Assembly: GCF_003696315.1 (NCBI RefSeq)
Contig: NZ_RFFN01000011.1
Location: 1-64,000 of the forward strand
Length of the DNA stretch: 64,000 nucleotides
Direction of reading: 5' to 3'
Origin: Pseudomonas songnenensis
GTDB lineage: Bacteria; Pseudomonadota; Gammaproteobacteria; Pseudomonadales; Pseudomonadaceae
Shown here: in pieces, positions 31,894 to 41,016 of the stretch
How the letters are laid out: every line of letters starts with the position of its first letter
Numbering within the stretch: position 1 is the first letter of the stretch
Position numbers and translations under genes: made by a program
Notes under the pieces: model-generated
The model's input: only the letters and a program-made list of their open reading frames with translations
What the model was told of the DNA's origin: nothing
Databases searched by the model: none

Positions 31894-31923
31894 GACACCG
31901 CCCGGCGTAATCCGGGCGGTGTC
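31894..31923 (-). terminator. Strong hairpin downstream of livM
   Basis: A perfect 12-bp stem GACACCGCCCGG/CCGGGCGGTGTC with a 6-base loop directly after the livM stop. It is T-poor but stable, so it probably ends or protects the transporter mRNA. Confidence 0.65.
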
Positions 31924-31934
31924 GTACCGGGTCG

Positions 31935-32942
31935 CTACTTGAAGTTGCGCTTTACCAGCCGTTCCAGCCAGCCGACGATGCCGGAGCGGAACAGCAGCAC
32001 GCAGAGCACGAAGATCACCCCGAGAATGACGTGCACCCACTCCCCCAGCGGACCGTTGGACAGCGAGCTCTGCAGCGTCACCACCACGGTGGCGCCGACC
32101 AGCGGCCCGAGGATGGTGCCGACGCCGCCGAGCAGGGTCATCAGGATGACCTCACCAGACATGTGCCAGTGCGCATCGGTCAGCGAGGCCAGCTGGAACA
32201 CCACGGTCTTGGTCGCGCCGGCCAGGCCGGCAAGCGCCGCGGAGATCACGAACGCCAGCAGCTTGTGCCGGTCGACGTTGTAGCCGAGCGATACCGCGCG
32301 CGGCTCGTTCTCGCGGATGGCCTTGAGCACCTGGCCGTACGGTGAGTGAATGGTGCGCTGGATGATGGCGAAGCCGAGGACGAACACCGCCAGCACGAAG
32401 TAGTACATCGCCATGTTGTTCTTCATATCGACCAGGCCGAACAGATGCCCGCGCGGCACGCCCTGCAACCCGTTTTCGCCACCGGTGAACGGCGCCTGGA
32501 CGAAGACGAAGAACACCAGCTGCGCCAGCGCCAGGGTGATCATGGCGAAGTAGATGCCCTGCCTGCGGATCGCCAGCATGCCGAACAGCGCACCGAGCAC
32601 CGTCGAGGCCAGGGTGCCGGCGAGGATGCCCAGCTCGGTGCTGAGCCCACTGTAGCTGCTCAGCATGTAACCGGTGATGTAGCCGCCGGTGGCGAAGAAC
32701 GCCGCATGGCCGAAGGACAGCAGTCCCGCGTAGCCCAGCAGCAGATTGAAGGCGCAGGCGAACAGGGCGAAGCACAGCAGCTTCATCAGGAACACCGGGT
32801 ACACCGCCAGCGGCGCCAACAGCGCGATCACCAGCAGCACCGCATAGAAGATCTTCTGCCGCCGCGCGGCCGCGTGCCTGCGCTCGCGTACCACGCTGGC
32901 CTGCCGCACCGCTGCGGCCTGCACGTTTGCCGGATTCGTCAT
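31935..32942 (-). CDS. livM: Branched-chain-type ABC transporter permease (LivM family)
   Basis: 335 residues from the ATG at 32942, which has AAGGAGG seven bases upstream; an ATG two codons earlier touches the livH stop but sits right on the ribosome site. An N-terminal cytoplasmic stretch with many basic residues is followed by about ten membrane segments and the LivM signature in LLLGYAGLLSFGHAAFFATG. It forms the channel with LivH. It is the last gene of the five-gene operon. The substrate is not certain; see the binding-protein entry. Confidence 0.92.
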   Translation of the reverse strand: MTNPANVQAAAVRQASVVRERRHAAARRQKIFYAVLLVIALLAPLAVYPVFLMKLLCFALFACAFNLLLGYAGLLSFGHAAFFATGGYITGYMLSSYSGLSTELGILAGTLASTVLGALFGMLAIRRQGIYFAMITLALAQLVFFVFVQAPFTGGENGLQGVPRGHLFGLVDMKNNMAMYYFVLAVFVLGFAIIQRTIHSPYGQVLKAIRENEPRAVSLGYNVDRHKLLAFVISAALAGLAGATKTVVFQLASLTDAHWHMSGEVILMTLLGGVGTILGPLVGATVVVTLQSSLSNGPLGEWVHVILGVIFVLCVLLFRSGIVGWLERLVKRNFK

Positions 32943-32944
32943 GC

Positions 32945-33832
32945 TCATGCCTCCTTACCAAAGAGTCCCGCAGGACGAATGAGCAGCACCGCCACCATGA
33001 CCAGGAACACCACGGTATTGGCCGCTTCCGGATAGAACACCTTGGTCAGCCCCTCGATCAGACCCATGGCGATACCGGTGATGATGGCGCCGAGGATCGA
33101 GCCCATGCCGCCGATCACCACCACGGCGAACACCACGATCAGCAGGTTCGAACCCATGCCCGGAGTCACCGCGTAGATCGGTGCCGCCAGCACGCCGGCG
33201 AAGGCCGCCAGGGCCACGCCGTAGCCATAGGTCAGGGTCACCAGCAGCGGCACGTTGATGCCGAAGCCCTGCATCAGTTTCGGGTTCTCGGTGCCGGCGC
33301 GCAGGTAGGAACCCAGCCGCGTGCGCTCGATCACGTACCAGGTCGCCAGGCACACCACCAGCGCGGCGACGATCACCCAGGCGCGGTAAGTCGGCAGGAA
33401 CATGAAGCCGAGATTGAAGCCGCCACGCAGCAGCTCCGGCATCGGATAGGACGAGCCGGACACGCCGAACAGCTTGACGAAGCTGCCCTCGACGATCAGC
33501 GCCAGGCCGAAGGTCAGCAGCAACCCGTAGAGGTGATCCTCACCGGCGATGCGCCGCAGCAGGCCGCGCTCGATGGCCATGCCCAGGCAGCCCACTACCA
33601 ACGGCGCCAGCACCAGCGCGAACCAGTAGCTTACGCCCAGGTAGTTCAGCCCGAGGAACGCCACGAAGGCGCCCAGCATGTACTGTGCGCCATGGGCGAA
33701 GTTGATGATGCGCAGCAGGCCGAAGATGATCGCCAGGCCCAGGCTCAGCAGCGCGTAGAACGCCCCGTTGATCAGGCCGAGCAGCAGCTGCCCGAGCAGC
33801 ACGCTCAGGGGTACGCCGAATACGAGAGTCAT
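32945..33832 (-). CDS. livH: Branched-chain-type ABC transporter permease (LivH family)
   Basis: 295 residues, about eight membrane segments. The N-terminus (LLGQLLLGLINGAFYALLSL) and the RIINFAHGAQYMLGAF motif are typical of LivH. It partners LivM in the inner membrane and precedes it directly, the ribosome site of livM lying in the end of livH. It follows the binding-protein gene after 69 bases. Confidence 0.92.
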   Translation of the reverse strand: MTLVFGVPLSVLLGQLLLGLINGAFYALLSLGLAIIFGLLRIINFAHGAQYMLGAFVAFLGLNYLGVSYWFALVLAPLVVGCLGMAIERGLLRRIAGEDHLYGLLLTFGLALIVEGSFVKLFGVSGSSYPMPELLRGGFNLGFMFLPTYRAWVIVAALVVCLATWYVIERTRLGSYLRAGTENPKLMQGFGINVPLLVTLTYGYGVALAAFAGVLAAPIYAVTPGMGSNLLIVVFAVVVIGGMGSILGAIITGIAMGLIEGLTKVFYPEAANTVVFLVMVAVLLIRPAGLFGKEA

Positions 33833-33901
33833 GGTTCACCACCCAAAGGAAGTCCGTGGCACCCGGCCGTTGCCGACCGGGTGATGGCGCGGATCAGCCG
33901 G

Positions 33902-35119
33902 TCAGTCCTTGGCGACCAGCTTGGTGCATTGGGTTTCGGCGATCGGCCGGTAGGCCTGCTCGCCAGGAATGGTCCGGACGATCTTGTACAGATCCCACTC
34001 GCCGGTGGATTCGGCCGGCGTCTTGACCTGCACCAGGTACATGTCATGCACCATGCGGCCGTCCTCGCGGATGCGACCGTCCGTAGCGAACATGTCGTTG
34101 ACCGGCGTTCTGGCCATCTGCGCACGTACCGCGACGGTCTCGTCGGTGCCGGCGGTCTTCACCGCGTTCAGGTAGTGCGTGGTCGCCGAGTAGATACCGG
34201 CGTGCACCATGGTCGGCATGCGTTTGGTGCGCTCGTAGTAGCGCTGGGCCCAGGCGCGGGTGTCATCATTCATGTCCCAGTACCAGCCGGTGGTCAGCAT
34301 CAGGCCCTGCGTCACATCCAGGCCCATGGCGTGGATGTCGTTGAGGAACACCACCATGCCGGCGAGCTTCTGCCCGGACTGGGTAACGCCGAACTCGCTG
34401 GCAGTCTTCAGCGAGTTGACCGTATCGGCGCCGGCGTTGGCCAGGGCGATCACCTCCGCGCCGGAGCCCTGGGCCTGCAGCATGTAGGAGGAGAAATCGC
34501 TGCTCGGGAACGGATGGCGAACCTTGCCGACGACGCTGCCGCCATCGCCTTCCACGACCTTGGTGATGTCGGCTTCCATGGCGTGGCCGAAGGCATAGTC
34601 GGCGGTGAGGATGTACCAGCTCTTGCCGCCATCGGCGAGCACCGCCTTGGCCGTGCCGTTGGCCAGCGCATAGGTGTCGTAGGTCCAGTGAATGTGATTT
34701 GGCGAGCAGAACTCGTTGGTGATGCTGGACGCCGCGGCACCGGAGATCAGCGCCAGCTTGCCGCCCTGCTCCACCACCTTGCTTGCCGCGAGCACCACGG
34801 AGCTGGCGACCATGCCGGTCACCATGTCGACATTGCGCTCGTCGATCCACTGGCGCACGGTGTTGGCGCCAACGTCAGGCTTGTTCAGGTCGTCGGCATG
34901 GAAGACGACGATCTTCTTGCCGTCGACCTTGCCGCCGAAATCCTCCACCGCCATCTTCAGCGCCTCCAGGCCGCCCGGGCCGGACAGGTCGCGATAGGTG
35001 CCGGACATATCGGCCAGGTAGCCGATCCGGATTTCGTCGTTGCTGATCTCGGCCTGGGCGGCCGAGGCGATCAGGGTTGAAGCCAGGATGGCGCTCGCAC
35101 TCTTGCGGAAAAAACTCAT
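33902..35119 (-). CDS. ABC transporter substrate-binding protein (Leu/Ile/Val-binding superfamily)
   Basis: 405 residues from the ATG at 35119, with a signal peptide MSFFRKSASAILASTLIASA cut after AQA. The mature part begins EISNDEIRIGYLADMSGTYR, the type I periplasmic binding fold. It is not a close LivJ/BraC look-alike. By eye it belongs to the sub-group seen with transporters of carboxylic and aromatic acids, so leucine should not be assumed. An AAnAAnAA motif lies 21 bases upstream. The gene sits in the middle of the operon, between livF and livH, so the binding protein is not placed first as is usual. Confidence 0.88.
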   Translation of the reverse strand: MSFFRKSASAILASTLIASAAQAEISNDEIRIGYLADMSGTYRDLSGPGGLEALKMAVEDFGGKVDGKKIVVFHADDLNKPDVGANTVRQWIDERNVDMVTGMVASSVVLAASKVVEQGGKLALISGAAASSITNEFCSPNHIHWTYDTYALANGTAKAVLADGGKSWYILTADYAFGHAMEADITKVVEGDGGSVVGKVRHPFPSSDFSSYMLQAQGSGAEVIALANAGADTVNSLKTASEFGVTQSGQKLAGMVVFLNDIHAMGLDVTQGLMLTTGWYWDMNDDTRAWAQRYYERTKRMPTMVHAGIYSATTHYLNAVKTAGTDETVAVRAQMARTPVNDMFATDGRIREDGRMVHDMYLVQVKTPAESTGEWDLYKIVRTIPGEQAYRPIAETQCTKLVAKD

Positions 35120-35139
35120 GTATTCACCACTCTCGATTG

Positions 35140-35147
35140 TTTTTGTT
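35140..35147 (-). promoter_or_regulatory. Crc/Hfq-type CA motif before the binding-protein gene
   Basis: AACAAAAA on the minus strand fits AAnAAnAA and lies in the leader just before the translation start. Pseudomonas Hfq/Crc binds such motifs to block translation when preferred carbon sources are present. The assignment is inference. Confidence 0.4.
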
Positions 35148-35203
35148 GTGGTTCGGGCCGGCATCCACTGCGGCCGGTTGCTGCTTCCTGAGTCGTCCAG
35201 GGC

Positions 35204-35920
35204 TTACACCCCGAGACAGGAATTGAGGAAATCCTTCTTCGAATCCAGCTCCGCCGCCTCGATCTCCTCGATGATGCGGCCGTGTTCCATGACGTAATGG
35301 CGGTCGGCCAATGGCGCAGCGAAGCGGAAGTTCTGCTCCACCAGGACGATGGTCAAGCCGCGCTGCTTGAGCTTGATCAGCACCTCGCCGAGCTTCTGCA
35401 CGATGACCGGCGCCAGGCCTTCGGTGATCTCGTCGAGCAGCAGCAGGTTGGCGCCGGTGCGCAGGATGCGCGCCATGGCCAGCATCTGCTGCTCGCCACC
35501 GGAGAGCCGGGTGCCCTGGCTGAAACGGCGTTCGTAGAGGTTGGGAAACATCTCGTAGAGCTCGTCCAGGCTCATCCCGCCACTGCGCACCGTGGGCGGC
35601 AGCAGCAGGTTTTCCTCGACGCTCAGGCTGGCGAAGATGCCGCGCTCTTCCGGGCAGTAGCCGACGCCAAGGCGCGGAATCTGGTGGGCCGGCATGCCGA
35701 TGGTCTCGTTGCCGTTGACCACGATGGAGCCGGTGCGGCGCCCGACCATGTTCATGATCGCCCGCAGCGTGGTGGAGCGCCCGGCGCCGTTGCGTCCGAG
35801 CAGAGTCACCAGCTCGCCGCGGCCGACCACCAGATCGACACCATGCAGAATGTGCGACTCGCCGTAGAAGGCATGCAGATCACTGACGCGCAGCTGATCG
35901 CGGTCCATGGGTGGGGTCAT
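35204..35920 (-). CDS. livF: ABC transporter ATP-binding protein (LivF family), Walker A Lys replaced by Arg
   Basis: 238 residues, starting after a GAGGAGG ribosome site that is inside the end of livG (4-base overlap). The signature LSGGEQQ, the Walker B LLLLDEITEGL, and the D-loop are intact. The Walker A reads GRNGAGRST, with Arg where nearly all ABC ATPases have the catalytic Lys. The codon at that site is CGC on the coding strand, so it is not a marginal reading. Some LivF relatives carry this Arg, so it may be tolerated when the LivG partner (GPNGAGKTT) is intact. Confidence 0.92.
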   Translation of the reverse strand: MTPPMDRDQLRVSDLHAFYGESHILHGVDLVVGRGELVTLLGRNGAGRSTTLRAIMNMVGRRTGSIVVNGNETIGMPAHQIPRLGVGYCPEERGIFASLSVEENLLLPPTVRSGGMSLDELYEMFPNLYERRFSQGTRLSGGEQQMLAMARILRTGANLLLLDEITEGLAPVIVQKLGEVLIKLKQRGLTIVLVEQNFRFAAPLADRHYVMEHGRIIEEIEAAELDSKKDFLNSCLGV

Positions 35921-36693
35921 GCGTGCGCCTCCTCGAGTGTCGCGGCTTCGCTGCCGAGATAGGCTTCGCGCACCTGCGGGTTGGCCGAAACGCTTTCATA
36001 ATCGCCCTCGGCGAGAACCGAGCCACGCGCCAGCACGGTGATGCGATCGCACAGGCGGCTGACCACGCTGAGGTTGTGCTCGACCATCAGCACCGTGCGG
36101 TTGGCGGCCGCCTTGCGCACCAGCTCGACGACCATGTCGACGTCCTCGCTGCCCATGCCCTGGGTCGGTTCGTCGAGCAGCAGCACGAAGGGGTCTAGCG
36201 CCAGGGTGGTGGCCAGCTCCAGCGCGCGCTTGCGGCCGTAGGGCAGCTCAACGGCGAGGGTCTGGGCGAAAGACTGCAGGTCGACCTCGGCGAGCAGCTG
36301 CATCACCTTGTCGTCCAGCTCGCGCAGGCTGCGTTCGGACTTCCAGAAGTGGAAGGAATTGCCCATCTTCTGCTGCAGCGCGACACGCACGTTCTCCAGC
36401 ACGCTCATGTGGCCGAACACCGCCGAAATCTGGAACGAGCGCACCAGCCCGAGCCGGGCGATCTCGTTGGCCTTCATCGAGGTGATGTTCTTGCCGCGAT
36501 AGAGGATCTCGCCGCGAGTGGGCGTGAGGAATTTGGTGAGCAGGTTGAATACGGTGGTCTTGCCGGCGCCATTGGGGCCGATAAGCGCATGGATGTGACC
36601 CTGACGGACCTTCAGATCGACGGAATCCACTGCGGTGAAGCCGCGGAATTCCTTGGTCAGGCCGCGCGTTTCAAGCACGAACTCTGGTTCCAT
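35917..36693 (-). CDS. livG: ABC transporter ATP-binding protein (LivG family)
   Basis: 258 residues. The Walker A is GPNGAGKTT, and the usual LSGGQ-like signature is replaced by the LPYGRKRALELATTLA form of LivG, followed by the Walker B VLLLDEPTQG. It powers the LivHM channel together with LivF. It is the first gene of livG-livF-binding protein-livH-livM, with a LiuR-type palindrome about 60 bases before its ATG and an AACAACAACAA motif 22 bases upstream. Confidence 0.94.
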   Translation of the reverse strand: MEPEFVLETRGLTKEFRGFTAVDSVDLKVRQGHIHALIGPNGAGKTTVFNLLTKFLTPTRGEILYRGKNITSMKANEIARLGLVRSFQISAVFGHMSVLENVRVALQQKMGNSFHFWKSERSLRELDDKVMQLLAEVDLQSFAQTLAVELPYGRKRALELATTLALDPFVLLLDEPTQGMGSEDVDMVVELVRKAAANRTVLMVEHNLSVVSRLCDRITVLARGSVLAEGDYESVSANPQVREAYLGSEAATLEEAHA

Positions 36694-36714
36694 TGGGTGC
36701 CCTCTAACCTTGAT

Positions 36715-36725
36715 TTGTTGTTGTT
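36715..36725 (-). promoter_or_regulatory. Crc/Hfq-type CA motif before livG
   Basis: AACAACAACAA on the minus strand contains two overlapping AAnAAnAA units 22 bases before the livG ATG. Catabolite repression of the importer through Hfq/Crc is the likely meaning. Confidence 0.5.
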
Positions 36726-36752
36726 GGTTATGGCGCAGGTCGCTGCATGACC

Positions 36753-36768
36753 TTTACGTAAACGATAA
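36753..36768. promoter_or_regulatory. LiuR-type operator upstream of livG
   Basis: TTTACGTAAACGATAA resembles the perfect palindrome before liuA (14 of 16 by position with small shifts). LiuR is the MerR regulator encoded at 52000-52398. An operator here would place the importer in the leucine/isovalerate regulon. Confidence 0.7.
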
Positions 36769-36939
36769 CAACCAGTTTCCGTATACGGCAAGTGGCTTTT
36801 TCAAACGGGTGATTGAGCGGTAAAAGCGTACAACTTGCAGGCAAATAGCCAGCATGTTGCCCACTTTTCACCATTGCCCAGTCCCCTCGGCGTCTCGTTT
36901 TCGTGCCGCCGGAATGCCGAAGTCAGCGCCTCGACGACG

Positions 36940-36967
36940 CAAAAAAGCCGGGCCTGTGCGGCCCGGA
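36940..36967 (-). terminator. Terminator downstream of the OprD gene (37002-38276)
   Basis: On the minus strand CCGGGCC/GGCCCGGC with a short loop is followed by TTTTTT just after the OprD stop. Confidence 0.9.
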
Positions 36968-37001
36968 AATTCCAACGAGGAGGTTCACTGCAGCGTTGTG
37001 G

Positions 37002-38276
37002 TTACCACAACGGCAGGCTGTAGCTGACGATGACGCGGTTCTCGTCCAGGTCGTTCTGGAAGTTGCTTCGCGTGGTGGCGTTGCGCAGCTTCAAGCCGAG
37101 ATTCTTCAGCGGGCCGCTCTGGATGACGTAAGCGATGTCGGTGTTGCGCTCCCAGGTCTTGCCTTCACTGGCGCCGGCGCCGCGGTCGACGTTGTCACCG
37201 GAGACGTAACGGGTCATCAGCGTCAGCCCGGGGATGCCCATGACAGCGAAGTCGTAGTCATAGCGGACCTGCCAGGAGCGCTCGTCCTCGTTGCCGAAGT
37301 CGTTGATCTGCAGCAGGTTGATCAGCGCGTTGTCACCCCCGGCGACATAGGCGAAACCGGTGTCGCCGCGCATCTGCTGATAGCCACCGGTGAAGCCGTG
37401 GCCGCCGAGCTTGTAGGTGAACAGTGCGCCGAAGGCATCGTTGTCGACATTGCTGCCGCCATCGTCGGTCGAACGCACGTAGCGCAGGTCGGTCTTGAAG
37501 CTCTGCTTGTCGCCGAGCGGCAGCACATGGACGAGGTTGAAGTTGTGCTGGTCGTAAATGCCATCCAGTCCGCCGTAGTAGTAGCTGGTGACCAGCTGCG
37601 GCGACCAGTCGTAGCGACCGCCGGCGAAGAGGAACTCGTCGCTGGTGGTGCCACCGCTGCCGAAGGTGATGTTGCGCAGGCCACCGTTGAAGACGGTCAT
37701 TTCCTCATTGTCCGAGGAGTCACGCTGATTGACCCGGTCCAGCTTGCCCAGGTCCAGCGTCAGACCACTGACCTCCTTGCTCTGCAGCCAGGCGCCACGG
37801 TAGGTCTGTGGCAGCAGGCGGCTGTCGTTGCGCATCAGCACGGGCACCACCGGCTGCAGGGTACCGACGTGCAGGGTGGTGGCTGACAGCTTGGCCTTTG
37901 CCGTCAGGCCGGCCGAGCCGTAATCATCCTGGGCGCGGTTAGGCGCGTTGCGATCACGCTGCAGGAGCCCGGTGCCGGTACGGTCAGGACTGGAATCGAG
38001 CTTGACGCCCAGCAGGCCGACGGCGTCCAGACCGAAGCCGACCGGTCCTTCGGTGTAGCCGGATTCCATTTTCAGGATGAAGCCCTGGGCCCACTCCTCG
38101 GCCTTGGACTGAGTGGCGCCCGATTGGCGGAAGTCGCGGTTCATATAGAAGTTGCGCAGTTCGACAGCGGCCTTGCTGTCTTCGATAAAGGCGGCCGAGG
38201 CCACGTTCGATGCACCGAGGGCGATGGCCGCGATGCTGGCGGACAGGACGGTTCGGCTTGCTGGTTTCAGTTGCAT
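37002..38276 (-). CDS. OprD-family outer-membrane porin (copy 1)
   Basis: 424 residues with a 29-residue signal peptide and the OprD start AFIEDSKAAVELRNFYMNRDF. OprD porins are substrate-specific outer-membrane barrels for amino acids or carboxylates. It ends SYSLPLW, an aromatic C-terminus for BAM insertion. It lies 103 bases after the AhpD-like gene on the same strand and so appears to be part of the acyl-CoA synthetase operon. An AACAACAA motif lies 12 bases before its start. A very similar OprD is at 60374-61636. Confidence 0.93.
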   Translation of the reverse strand: MQLKPASRTVLSASIAAIALGASNVASAAFIEDSKAAVELRNFYMNRDFRQSGATQSKAEEWAQGFILKMESGYTEGPVGFGLDAVGLLGVKLDSSPDRTGTGLLQRDRNAPNRAQDDYGSAGLTAKAKLSATTLHVGTLQPVVPVLMRNDSRLLPQTYRGAWLQSKEVSGLTLDLGKLDRVNQRDSSDNEEMTVFNGGLRNITFGSGGTTSDEFLFAGGRYDWSPQLVTSYYYGGLDGIYDQHNFNLVHVLPLGDKQSFKTDLRYVRSTDDGGSNVDNDAFGALFTYKLGGHGFTGGYQQMRGDTGFAYVAGGDNALINLLQINDFGNEDERSWQVRYDYDFAVMGIPGLTLMTRYVSGDNVDRGAGASEGKTWERNTDIAYVIQSGPLKNLGLKLRNATTRSNFQNDLDENRVIVSYSLPLW

Positions 38277-38287
38277 AGCTTTCTCTC

Positions 38288-38295
38288 TTGTTGTT
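38288..38295 (-). promoter_or_regulatory. Crc/Hfq-type CA motif before OprD copy 1
   Basis: AACAACAA on the minus strand, 12 bases before the porin ATG and touching its ribosome site AGAGAGAAA. Confidence 0.5.
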
Positions 38296-38379
38296 GTGAT
38301 CGTTGATGCAGCTGTTGAGCCCGACTGCGAACTGCCCGGGCTCGGATTACCACGTCATGCGGTAATGCGGTGCTCGCGC

Positions 38380-38985
38380 TCAGCGCGCGGTGCTTCTGGG
38401 CACGCGGCCCAGCAGATAGAACTCGTCGTTGGGCGGGGTGCGCGCCATGGACACCAGGCGGTTGGAGAGGCCGAACAGCCCGGCGATGGCGCCGATGTCC
38501 CAGATGTCGTCGAGGCTGAAACCCTGGGCTTCCAGCCGCGCCTGCCAGGCGTCGTCCAGCACGCCGCGCCCGGCGGCCAGGTGCAGGGCGAAATCGAGCA
38601 TGGTGCGCTGACGTTCGGAGATCGGCGCGGTGCGGTAGTTGACGGCTATCTGGTCGGCCAGCTGCGCATCCTTGGCGAGGATGCGCAGGATCGCGCCATG
38701 GGCGACCACGCAATACAGGCAGCCGTGATCGGCGCTGACCGCGACCACGATCATCTCCTTCTCGGCCTGGGTCAGGCTGTCGGCTTCACGTTCCATCAGC
38801 GCATCGTGATAGGCGAAGAAGGCACGGAACTCCGCCGGCCGATGGGCCAGCATGAGAAACACGTTGGGAATGAAACCGGCCTTTTCCTGCACGGCGAGAA
38901 TCCGTTCGCGCAGGTCGGAGGGCAGTGTGTCGAGGCTGTCGGGCAGCGGGAAACGGCTGATCGACTGAGTAGTAGGCAGCGCCAT
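38380..38985 (-). CDS. AhpD-like/carboxymuconolactone-decarboxylase-fold protein
   Basis: 201 residues from the ATG at 38985, with TGGAG seven bases upstream. The active-site pattern CLYCVVAHG gives CxxCxxxH, as in AhpD and peroxidase-related (uncharacterised) enzymes of the CMD superfamily. This family reduces disulfides or peroxides, or acts as a decarboxylase; sequence alone does not decide. It lies 57 bases after the acyl-CoA synthetase gene, so the two are probably co-transcribed. Confidence 0.85.
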   Translation of the reverse strand: MALPTTQSISRFPLPDSLDTLPSDLRERILAVQEKAGFIPNVFLMLAHRPAEFRAFFAYHDALMEREADSLTQAEKEMIVVAVSADHGCLYCVVAHGAILRILAKDAQLADQIAVNYRTAPISERQRTMLDFALHLAAGRGVLDDAWQARLEAQGFSLDDIWDIGAIAGLFGLSNRLVSMARTPPNDEFYLLGRVPRSTAR

Positions 38986-39042
38986 GGAAAGCTCCATTTC
39001 GGATGAGCGAATGGCCGGCCGGGCGAACCCGGCCGGTGCCGG

Positions 39043-40725
39043 TCAGTGCTGTTCGCTGATGCCCAGCTCGACCACGCTGATCTCGCGCATGCGGAACTTC
39101 TGGACCTTGCCGCTGATGGTCATCGGGAAGTCGTCGACGAACTTGATGTGCCGCGGCGTCTTGAAGTGGGCAATGCGGCCCTTGCAGAACTCGCGCAGCG
39201 CCTCGGCCTCGACCTGATGGCCCGGGTGCAGCTTGACCCAGGCGACGATCTCCTCGCCGAACTTGCTGTCCGGCACGCCGATCACCTGCACGTCGGCCAC
39301 CGCCGGGTGGGTGAAGAGGAATTCCTCGATCTCGCGCGGGTACACGTTTTCGCCGCCGCGGATGATCATGTCCTTGTTGCGGCCGACGATCTTGATGTAA
39401 CCCTCGTCGTCCATCACCGCGAGGTCGCCAGTGTGCATCCAGCGCGCGCCGTCGATGGCCTCGCGGGTGGCATCCGGGTTGTTCCAGTAGCCGAGCATCA
39501 CGCTGTAGCCGCGGGTGCAGAGTTCGCCGATCTGCCCGCGCGGCACCACCGCGCCGTGCTCGTCGACGATCTTGCTTTCCAGATGCGGCTGCGTGCGGCC
39601 GACGCTGGTCACGCGACGCTCCAGGTCGTCGTCGGCGCTGGTCTGGGTCGAGACCGGGCTGGTTTCGGTCATGCCGTAGGCGATCTGCATTTCGGCCAGG
39701 TGCATGTCGTCGATGACGCGCTTCATGACCTCGATCGGGCAGGTGGAACCGGCCATGATGCCGGTGCGCAGGCTGCTCAGGTCCAGCGACTGGCGCTCCG
39801 GATGGTCGAGCATGGCGATGAACATGGTCGGCACGCCGTACATGCCGGTGGCCTTTTCCTCGGCCGCAGCCTGCAACGCGGCCAGCGGCTCGAAGGCGGC
39901 GCTCGGGTAGATCATGGTGGTGCCGTGGGTGACACAGCCAAGATTGCCCATGACCATGCCGAAGCAGTGGTACAGCGGCACCGGGATCACCAGGCGGTCG
40001 TGCTCGGTCAGCCTGAGGCTCTCGCCGACCATGTAGCCGTTGTTGAGGATGTTGTAGTGGCTGAGCGTGGCGCCCTTGGGAAAGCCCGTGGTGCCAGAGG
40101 TGTACTGGATGTTGATGGGGTCGTCGAACTGCAGGCGCTCACCGCACTGGCGCAGCTGCTCGGGGCCGACCTGCTCGGCCATCTCCATCAGCGCCTGCCA
40201 CTGCAGCATGCCGTCCACCGGCTTGTCACACAGGCTTATCACGCCGCGCAGCTCGGGCAGCATATGGCTTTGCAGGGCGCCGACGGCGGCGCTTTCCAGC
40301 TCCGGCAGCAGCTCGTGGAGCATGGCGTGGTAATCGGACGTCTTGAAGGCATCGGCGCAGATCAGCCAGCGGCAGCCGGACTGCTTCAAGGCGTACTCGA
40401 GTTCGCTGAGGCGGTAGGCGGGATTGATGTTGACCAGCACCACGCCGATCTTCGCGGTGGCGAACTGGGTGATGCACCACTGGGCATTGTTCGGCGACCA
40501 GATGCCCACTCGTTCGCCAGCTTGCAGTCCGAGGGCCAGCAGGCCACGCGCGCAACGGTCCACCGCCTTCGCCAGTTCCGCCCAGGTGTAACGCAGCTGC
40601 TGATGGCGCACCACCAGGGCCTCACGCTGGGGGAAGCGCTCCACGGTACGGTCGAACGCCGCGCCGATGGTCATGGGCAACAGGGGTTTGCTCTGCGGTC
40701 CGCAGGTATAGCTCGGAAGACTCAT
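39043..40725 (-). CDS. Acyl-CoA synthetase (AMP-binding superfamily)
   Basis: 560 residues from the ATG at 40725. The adenylate-forming motifs are present: the P-loop [16 protein letters not shown] (A3), GMTETSPV (A5), [15 protein letters not shown] (A7/A8) and the C-terminal lysine in TISGKVQKF (A10). It activates a carboxylic acid to its CoA thioester with ATP. The LiuR-type operator 94 bases upstream makes branched short-chain acids such as isovalerate plausible. It leads a probable operon with the AhpD-like and OprD genes. The family includes FadD- and AcsA-like members, and the exact chain length preferred cannot be read. Confidence 0.9.
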   Translation of the reverse strand: MSLPSYTCGPQSKPLLPMTIGAAFDRTVERFPQREALVVRHQQLRYTWAELAKAVDRCARGLLALGLQAGERVGIWSPNNAQWCITQFATAKIGVVLVNINPAYRLSELEYALKQSGCRWLICADAFKTSDYHAMLHELLPELESAAVGALQSHMLPELRGVISLCDKPVDGMLQWQALMEMAEQVGPEQLRQCGERLQFDDPINIQYTSGTTGFPKGATLSHYNILNNGYMVGESLRLTEHDRLVIPVPLYHCFGMVMGNLGCVTHGTTMIYPSAAFEPLAALQAAAEEKATGMYGVPTMFIAMLDHPERQSLDLSSLRTGIMAGSTCPIEVMKRVIDDMHLAEMQIAYGMTETSPVSTQTSADDDLERRVTSVGRTQPHLESKIVDEHGAVVPRGQIGELCTRGYSVMLGYWNNPDATREAIDGARWMHTGDLAVMDDEGYIKIVGRNKDMIIRGGENVYPREIEEFLFTHPAVADVQVIGVPDSKFGEEIVAWVKLHPGHQVEAEALREFCKGRIAHFKTPRHIKFVDDFPMTISGKVQKFRMREISVVELGISEQH

Positions 40726-40771
40726 GACGATTTTCCTCAGTCTTATGTTTGTTATGAGGCGTGCTCGCAAG

Positions 40772-40795
40772 GGCGCTGGCGCTGGCGCTGGCGCT
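40772..40795. repeat. Four tandem GGCGCT hexamers in the acyl-CoA synthetase leader
   Basis: GGCGCT is repeated four times without interruption, between the LiuR-type operator and the gene start on the minus strand. Slipped-strand changes in copy number would alter leader length. Confidence 0.75.
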
Positions 40796-40818
40796 GCTGA
40801 CAGTCACCCTAGGTCACG

Positions 40819-40834
40819 ATTACGTTAACGTAAA
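40819..40834. promoter_or_regulatory. LiuR-type operator upstream of the acyl-CoA synthetase
   Basis: ATTACGTTAACGTAAA matches 15 of the 16 bases of the palindrome upstream of liuA. It lies 94 bases before the synthetase ATG. Confidence 0.78.
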
Positions 40835-41016
40835 GGTAACTAGCTGACAATATGTCGCAGGGTAGGCGAAAGTCGAGGGCGCGAGGAGGCAAATAGCCAG
40901 CATCTCGCGGTGTGGCGCGGGGCCAGTTGCGGGTCAGATCAGGCTGTACGGCACACCTGGATGCTGGCAATCGCGGCGCGGATTCGGTGCTTCGCCATGA
41001 TGCCGCGCCCGCCCCG

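Larger units (their letters stand above)
36694..37001. other. 308-base region between livG and the OprD gene
   Basis: No gene. It contains the leader of livG with a Crc/Hfq-type motif, a LiuR-type palindrome, and, at its left end, the terminator of the OprD gene. The middle 100 bases show nothing recognisable. Confidence 0.7.
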
